NCBI GenBank assembly: GCA_031289865.1
Contig: JAITOQ010000201.1
Location: 1-7,024, forward strand
Reading direction: 5' to 3'
Source of the DNA: Clostridiales bacterium
GTDB taxonomy: Bacteria; Bacillota; Clostridia; Christensenellales; JAISNN01
Length of the DNA: 7,024 bases
The notes under the pieces were generated by a model that saw nothing but the letters and a program-made list of their open reading frames with translations, was not told where the DNA came from and did not search any database. How positions within the stretch are numbered: the first letter of the stretch is position 1; the number at the start of each line of letters is the position of its first letter. Of this stretch, positions 1-4,637 are shown piece by piece. The position numbers were made by a program, and so were the translations under genes.

Positions 1-1085
1 AAATCGACAAGGCTCCCGAAGAAAAGGAAAGAGGTATTACTATCAATACCGCGCATGTCGAATATCAAACCGTAAAAAGACACTATGCGCACGTTGACTG
101 TCCGGGTCACGCGGATTATGTAAAAAACATGATCACGGGCGCGGCTCAAATGGACGCGGCGATCCTCGTGGTTGCGGCGACCGACGGTCCGATGCCTCAA
201 ACCCGCGAGCATATCTTGCTTGCGCGTCAGGTCGGCGTACCGTATATTCTCGTATTTATGAATAAGGTCGACCAAGTCGACGACCCGGAGCTTTTGGAGC
301 TTGTCGAGCTTGAAATCAGAGAGCTTCTCAATCAATACTCCTTCCCCGGCGACACCACACCGATCATTAAGGGTTCCGCGCTCAAAGCTTCCGAGGATCT
401 CATCGCGGGCAAAAAAGAGAGCGAATGGTACAAACCGCTTCAAGAGCTTCTTGACGCTGTGGATTCCTATGTTCCGGATCCTATTCGCGAGACCGAAAAA
501 CCGTTCCTTATGCCTATCGAGGACACCATGACCATCACGGGTCGCGGTACGGTCGCTACGGGCAGAGTGGAGAGAGGTACTCTCAAACTCGCGGACAAGG
601 TTGAAATCGTCGGCTTTGCGGAAAAACCGCGTGACACCGTCGTAACGGGTATCGAAATGTTCCGCAAGCTGCTCGATAGCGCGCTTGCGGGGGACAATAT
701 CGGCGCACTCCTTAGAGGTATCGACAGAAAAGACATCGAGAGAGGTCAAGTTCTTGCGAAACCGGGCAGCATTAAACCGCACACCCACTACACCTCGCAA
801 GTCTATATTTTGACGAAAGACGAGGGCGGCAGACATACTCCGTTCTTTGACGGATACCGTCCGCAATTCTACTTCCGTACAACGGACGTTACGGGTAACA
901 TCAAGCTCCCTAACGGAGTCGAAATGGTCATGCCGGGCGACAACATCGATATGGAAATCACCTTGATCACCCCTATCGCTATCGAAGAGGGTCTCCGTTT
1001 CGCTATCCGCGAAGGCGGCAGAACCGTCGGTTCGGGCGTCGTGGCAAAGGTTATCCTCGACGAAAAAGACGAGAAGAAGAAATAA
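1..1085 (+). CDS. tuf: Translation elongation factor EF-Tu, 5'-truncated
   Basis: EF-Tu is the GTPase that carries aminoacyl-tRNA to the ribosomal A site in the cytoplasm. The reading frame is open from the window edge: position 3 is the first full codon and TAA is at 1083-1085, giving 360 visible residues. Compared with known EF-Tu, roughly the first 48 residues, including the P-loop GHVDHGKT, are missing upstream. The visible G-domain keeps the switch I end (RGITI), G3 DCPGH (bases 96-110), G4 NKVD (261-272) and G5 SALK (375-386). Domains 2 and 3 follow, with hallmark stretches such as GRGTVATGRVERG, GGRHTPFF, YRPQFYFRTTDVTG and the near-terminal REGGRTVGSGVVAKV. The protein runs past the usual end with a charged tail, LDEKDEKKK, and has a slightly longer GKKESEWYKP segment after SALK. 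The ATG at 129 is an internal methionine, not the start. Identification is certain; only the 5' end is lacking. Confidence 0.98.
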   Translation, partial: IDKAPEEKERGITINTAHVEYQTVKRHYAHVDCPGHADYVKNMITGAAQMDAAILVVAATDGPMPQTREHILLARQVGVPYILVFMNKVDQVDDPELLELVELEIRELLNQYSFPGDTTPIIKGSALKASEDLIAGKKESEWYKPLQELLDAVDSYVPDPIRETEKPFLMPIEDTMTITGRGTVATGRVERGTLKLADKVEIVGFAEKPRDTVVTGIEMFRKLLDSALAGDNIGALLRGIDRKDIERGQVLAKPGSIKPHTHYTSQVYILTKDEGGRHTPFFDGYRPQFYFRTTDVTGNIKLPNGVEMVMPGDNIDMEITLITPIAIEEGLRFAIREGGRTVGSGVVAKVILDEKDEKKK

Positions 1086-1106
1086 GGTTTGATTTAAAAC
1101 AATCTG

Positions 1107-1142
1107 CAAAGGTCAAGACGGTGTCTTGACCTTTGTTTTTTT
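1107..1142 (+). terminator. Rho-independent terminator of tuf
   Basis: A perfect 13-bp stem pairs 1107-1119 (CAAAGGTCAAGAC) with 1123-1135 around a 3-nt loop (GGT), followed directly by seven T's at 1136-1142. It begins 22 bp after the tuf stop codon. This is a classic intrinsic terminator, so tuf ends its transcription unit here. Confidence 0.95.
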
Positions 1143-1214
1143 ATAAAAAAAATAAAATATTTAAAAGAAAAATTGAAATAACATATTGACATTGGCTCGA
1201 ATATGATATATAAT
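1143..1214 (+). promoter_or_regulatory. Perfect-consensus sigma-A promoter with A/T-rich upstream tract
   Basis: The -35 box TTGACA is at 1186-1191 and the -10 box TATAAT at 1209-1214, separated by exactly 17 bp. Both hexamers match the housekeeping sigma consensus at all 12 positions. The roughly 43 bases upstream (1143-1185) are almost all A and T with A-tracts, which is what an UP element looks like. The expected transcription start is about 1220-1222. That gives a leader of about 105 nt before the membrane protein gene at 1326. Confidence 0.9.
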
Positions 1215-1258
1215 AATTAAGTTGTAGTTTATACAATTGGCGGGACGTATTTTTTTTA

Positions 1259-1304
1259 GGCAGGAAACCGATGACCGACGGCAAATTTCGGTCGGCGGTT
1301 TTGC
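1259..1304 (+). promoter_or_regulatory. Hairpin in the 5' leader of the membrane protein gene
   Basis: The leader RNA can fold into an imperfect hairpin with three helices in register: GCA 1260-1262 with TGC 1302-1304, AAACCG 1265-1270 with CGGTTT 1296-1301, and CCGAC 1275-1279 with GTCGG 1291-1295. A 2-nt bulge (GG) and a 4-nt bulge (ATGA) lie on the left arm, and the loop is 11 nt. It has no T-tract after it, so it is not a terminator. It ends 10 nt before the ribosome binding site. A short alternative pairing, GGTT 1297-1300 with AACC 1320-1323, would compete with the hairpin and reach the edge of that site. I could not match it to a riboswitch class I know. The structure is seen; a regulatory role is inferred. 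Confidence 0.5.
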
Positions 1305-1314
1305 AGATTCTCTC

Positions 1315-1320
1315 GGAGGA
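1315..1320 (+). promoter_or_regulatory. Ribosome binding site GGAGGA for the gene at 1326
   Basis: GGAGGA sits 5 nt before the ATG at 1326. This near-ideal Shine-Dalgarno sequence fixes the start of the membrane protein. Confidence 0.9.
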
Positions 1321-1325
1321 ACCAC

Positions 1326-2705
1326 ATGAAAAAAGCAGCGTATATACTTGTCTTTCTGATTGCTTTCGGCGCATCTTATTTTTTGCTGCCGTATTTTAAA
1401 GACATAGAGAATCCTCACAACCGCTATGTGTATGCGGCGGCGAATGCGAGCATAGAAAAGACAGAGATCGACCCCGCGGATAATACGTTTGTCGAGAGGA
1501 TTACCACGGACAGCGGGACGGAGGAGATCGAGTATATCGTTTTGCGCAGACCCGACGATTTTGAAAAGTACCTTTTAAACGGGGTAGTAGAGGTTTATTA
1601 TCTTGAACATACCAACTTAAACTATATTCTCGCCGCGGACATTGATTTTAACGGCAAACCGTCAGCACGGTTAGACGTTACGGCGCGTGAAATCGGTAAA
1701 TCCGCACTCGCAACCTTTAACGGAGTTTTTAACGGAAACGGATACAAAATAAAGAACGTAGCGATTAAAGAGGGGATATTCGGCACGGTAGGCACGAACG
1801 CAACGGTAAAAAAGCTGATTATCGACGCTTCTTGCAGCGTGTCGAACGTCGCGCTTACCAATACTAATAACGGATTGATATCACAAGTAAAAAATTACGC
1901 AAAGGTTATAACCACGGCGGCGCGTCCGTCGACGGCGGTCGGGATTGCGGTGACAAACGGCGGGACGGTGACGCTCTCGTACAACGCGGGGACTATTTCG
2001 GGAACGAGCGGTATCGTCGAAACCAATAACGGCACGGTTTCGGTATGCAGTAACGAGGGAACCGTTTTGGGAACGACTTCTTATGCGGGCGGTATTGTCG
2101 CGATAAACAACGCGGAAATCACCGAATGTATCAACAGCGGAGAGGTCGGCTCAAAAAATTCCGCGTATGCGGGCGGTATTGTGGCATACTCAAAGGGCGG
2201 TACGGTCAAGGATAGCGACAACACCGACGACGCGGTCATTATGGGCTATGCGGCGGTCGGCGGTATTGCGGGGAATTTTTACGGTACGATCGAAAATTGC
2301 AAAAATTACGGGCTTGTAAAAGCCGTACAAAAGGGCGATATAGATAGCTATGCGGGCGGTATTGCGGGAAAGGCTGATTCGGCGGTTGAAACCTCGTTGA
2401 TTACGGGCTGTAAAAATACCGCGGTCATCATCGGGCAAAACGCGGACGGCATTCTGGGCAATGTAGAAGACATAAAAGACAAGAATCTTCCCGTCAAATT
2501 GACCTCAAACCAAAACGACGGCAGACTTAACGGGCGAACCGAATTTACCTTAAAGCTCGACTCGTTTTTGACGAGTTATAAGTTGGTGATTATAGCGGTC
2601 ATAGCGGTTATCGTCGTAGCGGCGATTATCTCGATAATCGTCGATCGGGTAAACGCGGTCAAAAACAGAAGAACAGAGATAGACACTATGCTCTACAATT
2701 TGTAA
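1326..2705 (+). CDS. Bitopic membrane protein with GLUG-like beta-helix repeats
   Basis: This 459-residue protein has no recognised enzyme motif. Residues about 4-24 form a hydrophobic N-terminal segment after MKK, either a signal anchor or a signal peptide. A pre-repeat region contains the ADIDFNGK and FNGVFNGNGYKIKNV signatures that typically introduce GLUG-type repeat regions of surface proteins. From about residue 205 to 375, turns of 23-32 residues recur, with Gly-Ile anchor points near 206, 229, 256, 284, 313 and 345 (for example YAGGIVA, VGGIAGN, YAGGIAG) alternating with Asn/Cys-Gly stretches such as ITECINSGEV and IENCKNYGLV. This pattern suits a right-handed beta-helix. A second hydrophobic stretch, residues about 420-439, is followed by a basic tail (DRVNAVKNRR), which predicts a cytoplasmic C-terminus. 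The gene is flanked by its own promoter and terminator, so it is monocistronic. A surface, adhesion or cell-envelope role is plausible but unproven; no LPXTG sorting signal is present. Confidence 0.85.
   Translation: MKKAAYILVFLIAFGASYFLLPYFKDIENPHNRYVYAAANASIEKTEIDPADNTFVERITTDSGTEEIEYIVLRRPDDFEKYLLNGVVEVYYLEHTNLNYILAADIDFNGKPSARLDVTAREIGKSALATFNGVFNGNGYKIKNVAIKEGIFGTVGTNATVKKLIIDASCSVSNVALTNTNNGLISQVKNYAKVITTAARPSTAVGIAVTNGGTVTLSYNAGTISGTSGIVETNNGTVSVCSNEGTVLGTTSYAGGIVAINNAEITECINSGEVGSKNSAYAGGIVAYSKGGTVKDSDNTDDAVIMGYAAVGGIAGNFYGTIENCKNYGLVKAVQKGDIDSYAGGIAGKADSAVETSLITGCKNTAVIIGQNADGILGNVEDIKDKNLPVKLTSNQNDGRLNGRTEFTLKLDSFLTSYKLVIIAVIAVIVVAAIISIIVDRVNAVKNRRTEIDTMLYNL
2082..2364 (+). repeat. 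16-bp direct repeats encoding YAGGI in the GLUG-like region
   Basis: TATGCGGGCGGTATTG occurs exactly at 2082-2097, 2166-2181 and 2349-2364, with a related copy (GTCGGCGGTATTGCGGG) at 2256-2272. All are in the same reading frame and encode the conserved Tyr-Ala-Gly-Gly-Ile (or Val-Gly-Gly-Ile) of successive protein repeats. They are part of the coding sequence, not a separate element, and indicate fairly recent internal duplication or conversion. Confidence 0.85.
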
Positions 2706-2710
2706 TTATT

Positions 2711-2740
2711 CTCACAACAAAGGATTAAATCTCATATAAA
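2711..2740 (+). promoter_or_regulatory. Possible weak promoter for the hydrolase-helicase pair
   Basis: TATAAA at 2735-2740 matches 5 of 6 bases of the -10 consensus. CTCACA at 2711-2716 matches 4 of 6 of the -35 consensus with an 18-bp spacer. The start would fall near 2746-2748, at the left arm of the terminator hairpin. It is the only candidate I see before the hydrolase gene. AT-rich DNA gives such matches by chance, so confidence is low. Confidence 0.25.
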
Positions 2741-2744
2741 AAAC

Positions 2745-2773
2745 AAAATCCGAATTATCGGATTTTATTTTTT
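2745..2773 (+). terminator. Rho-independent terminator after the GLUG-like gene
   Basis: A perfect 9-bp stem pairs AAAATCCGA (2745-2753) with TCGGATTTT (2758-2766) around the loop ATTA. A single A and then six T's follow at 2768-2773. It lies 39 bp after the membrane protein stop codon and ends 31 bp before the next start codon. Its A-rich left side could also let it work on the other strand. Confidence 0.88.
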
Positions 2774-2804
2774 AATATGAAATTTTTATGCAACAAGTGC
2801 GCTT

Positions 2805-4622
2805 ATGTTTTTATTTCATTCGAGAAAACAAGAATACAAATCCATCTTCGGCGCGGTGCGCGTCGGTCAAACTCTCTGCTTCCGCTTTCCCTTTGATCAC
2901 ACGGGGGAGGTCTTTGGGGTGAGCTTAATCCTCAAAAAATACACGGGCGAGGTTGTCAACGTCCCTATGAAATTTGAGAGTGAGAAAGACGGGCTTTTTA
3001 CCTATTTTTCGGAGCTTGCGCTGTCGGAGGCGGGCATTTATTTTTACGGCTTCGAGGTCTATACCGACGGCGGTACGGCATACGTCAAAAGAGGAAAGGG
3101 CGGTTGCGCGGAGGAGGGAAAAACCTTACCCGATTGGCAGCTGACCGTGTACGAGGGGACGGACGAAAGACCCGCTTTGAGCGGCGGAGTCATTTATCAC
3201 ATCTTTGCCGACCGTTTTTGTAAGGGGGATTACACTCCGCGAGAGGAAAAGCACGGTATAGTCAAAAAGGCTTGGAACGAGCTTCCTACTGTAGTAGACC
3301 ACGACGGAGTATTCCGCGCAAACGATTTTTTCGGAGGAAACGCGCAAGGGATTATCGACAAATTGGACTATATAGCCTCTCTCGGCGTGAACGTTCTCTA
3401 CCTTTCACCGATATTCGAGGCGGCGTCAAATCACCGTTACGATACGGGCGACTATTTTAAAATCGACCCGTTGTTCGGCGACGAAGCGCTCTTAAAAGAG
3501 TTGATTGCGGAATGCGAAAAGCGCGGAATGATCGTCATGATGGACGGGGTTTTTAATCACACGGGTTCGGACAGCCGCTATTTTAACAGACACGGGCATT
3601 ACGATAGCGTAGGCGCGTATCAGAGCAAGGCTTCGCCGTACTATGATTGGTACACCTTTAGGCATTTCCCGAATAAATACGACTGTTGGTGGGGAATAGA
3701 GGTCGTACCGACCCTCAAAAAGGACAATCCCGACGTTCGACGGCTTGTGCGAGACGTCCTTGTCAAGTGGCTGAATATGGGGGTCAAGGGGGTTCGTTTG
3801 GACGTTGCCGACGAATTGCCGAGTGACTATATCTATGATATTCACACGACCGTAAAGTCTATTCACCCCGACGGGTATCTCTTAGGCGAGGTTTGGGAGG
3901 ACGCGTCCACAAAGGTGAGTTACGGCTCGATGCGTCCGTATCTGTTGGGGAGCCAGCTGGATTCAGTCATGAATTACCCTTTTAAAGAGGGGATTTTGCG
4001 TTACGCTATGTGCAACGATATCGAATTTTTGAAAGAAACCGTCATGAGTATCCTCGAAAATTATCCCAAAAATGCGGTTAGACTGCTCATGAATATCATA
4101 GATACCCACGACACCGTGAGAGCCGTCAATTACTTTTTAAAGCACGATTATTCGCACCTCTCAAAAAAGCAAAAACGCGAGCTTGTCATACCGCAAGAGG
4201 AGCTTGAAAACGCGCTGACGCGTTTAAAGCTTGCCGTGCTCATAGAATTTACGCTTCCCGGAATCCCGTCGGTCTATTACGGCGACGAGGTAGGGCTTAC
4301 GGGATTTGAGGATCCGCTGAACCGCGCCCCCTATCCGTACGGGCGTGAAAATCTCGTAATATTAGATTTTTATAAGACCTTAGGCGCGTTCCGCAAGGAA
4401 TTTAAGGAGGATTTAGACGATATCCGCTTTATCGGCGCGGAGGGGCTTTTGTGTTACGCGCTTGCCGCGGATAAAGCTGCCGTCGTCATTAACAACGGCG
4501 AAAAAACACGGAGCTTTATCGCGGAAAAAGCTTGCCGCGACTATTTGAGCGGGCGCGCCTTTAAAGAAAACGAAGAAATAAGAGTGGGGCGCGGGGAATA
4601 TTTTTTGTTGGTAAGCGAATAG
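2805..4622 (+). CDS. GH13 alpha-glucan hydrolase (neopullulanase/alpha-amylase-like), cytoplasmic
   Basis: This 605-residue enzyme belongs to glycoside hydrolase family 13, which cleaves alpha-1,4 or alpha-1,6 bonds in maltodextrins, pullulan or cyclodextrins with retention of configuration. An N-terminal beta-sandwich-like domain (about 1-118; FGAVRVGQTLCFRF) precedes the TIM barrel, which opens with YHIFADRF at 131-138 and DFFGGN from 174. Conserved regions are complete: DGVFNH 247-252, VRLDVADE with nucleophile Asp333 and Arg331, GEVWED with acid/base Glu362, and THD with His435-Asp436. YYGDE follows at 491-495, then a short C-terminal beta domain. Region V reads VPTLK (301-305) after CWWGIE rather than the MPKLN typical of neopullulanase/cyclomaltodextrinase, so exact specificity is open. 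No signal peptide is present, so it should act on imported oligosaccharides. The start is the only in-frame choice: an in-frame TGA lies at 2778-2780 and the N-terminus aligns with relatives. No convincing Shine-Dalgarno precedes it (only AAGTG at 2795-2799). Confidence 0.93.
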   Translation: MFLFHSRKQEYKSIFGAVRVGQTLCFRFPFDHTGEVFGVSLILKKYTGEVVNVPMKFESEKDGLFTYFSELALSEAGIYFYGFEVYTDGGTAYVKRGKGGCAEEGKTLPDWQLTVYEGTDERPALSGGVIYHIFADRFCKGDYTPREEKHGIVKKAWNELPTVVDHDGVFRANDFFGGNAQGIIDKLDYIASLGVNVLYLSPIFEAASNHRYDTGDYFKIDPLFGDEALLKELIAECEKRGMIVMMDGVFNHTGSDSRYFNRHGHYDSVGAYQSKASPYYDWYTFRHFPNKYDCWWGIEVVPTLKKDNPDVRRLVRDVLVKWLNMGVKGVRLDVADELPSDYIYDIHTTVKSIHPDGYLLGEVWEDASTKVSYGSMRPYLLGSQLDSVMNYPFKEGILRYAMCNDIEFLKETVMSILENYPKNAVRLLMNIIDTHDTVRAVNYFLKHDYSHLSKKQKRELVIPQEELENALTRLKLAVLIEFTLPGIPSVYYGDEVGLTGFEDPLNRAPYPYGRENLVILDFYKTLGAFRKEFKEDLDDIRFIGAEGLLCYALAADKAAVVINNGEKTRSFIAEKACRDYLSGRAFKENEEIRVGRGEYFLLVSE

Positions 4623-4625
4623 ACC

Positions 4626-4632
4626 GAGGAGA
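4626..4632 (+). promoter_or_regulatory. Ribosome binding site GAGGAGA for the helicase gene
   Basis: GAGGAGA lies 5 nt before the ATG at 4638 and decides the start. The nearer out-of-frame ATG at 4633 touches the site directly and would give only 17 codons, so it is not used. Confidence 0.85.
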
Positions 4633-4637
4633 ATGTT

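Noticed and set aside
1218..1257. Small hairpin AGTTGTA/TACAATT (1220-1238) followed by T8 as a leader terminator
   Set aside because: The stem is short and AT-rich and lies about 11 nt before the T run, which does not fit an intrinsic terminator.
1235..1325. Resemblance of leader pieces (GGCGGGACG, CCGATGA, GGCAAA) to c-di-GMP-I and SAM riboswitch motifs
   Set aside because: Only short fragments match; the conserved cores and closing helices of those classes are missing, so no riboswitch class is called.
1141..1418. Two - strand open frames over the intergenic region and the start of the membrane protein gene
   Set aside because: They overlap the consensus promoter and leader, which read the other way, and give low-complexity products with no family resemblance.
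3492..3866. 124-codon open frame on the - strand inside the GH13 gene
   Set aside because: It lies antisense to a certain enzyme across its catalytic regions, has no ribosome binding site or recognisable protein, and is explained by codon bias of the + strand gene.
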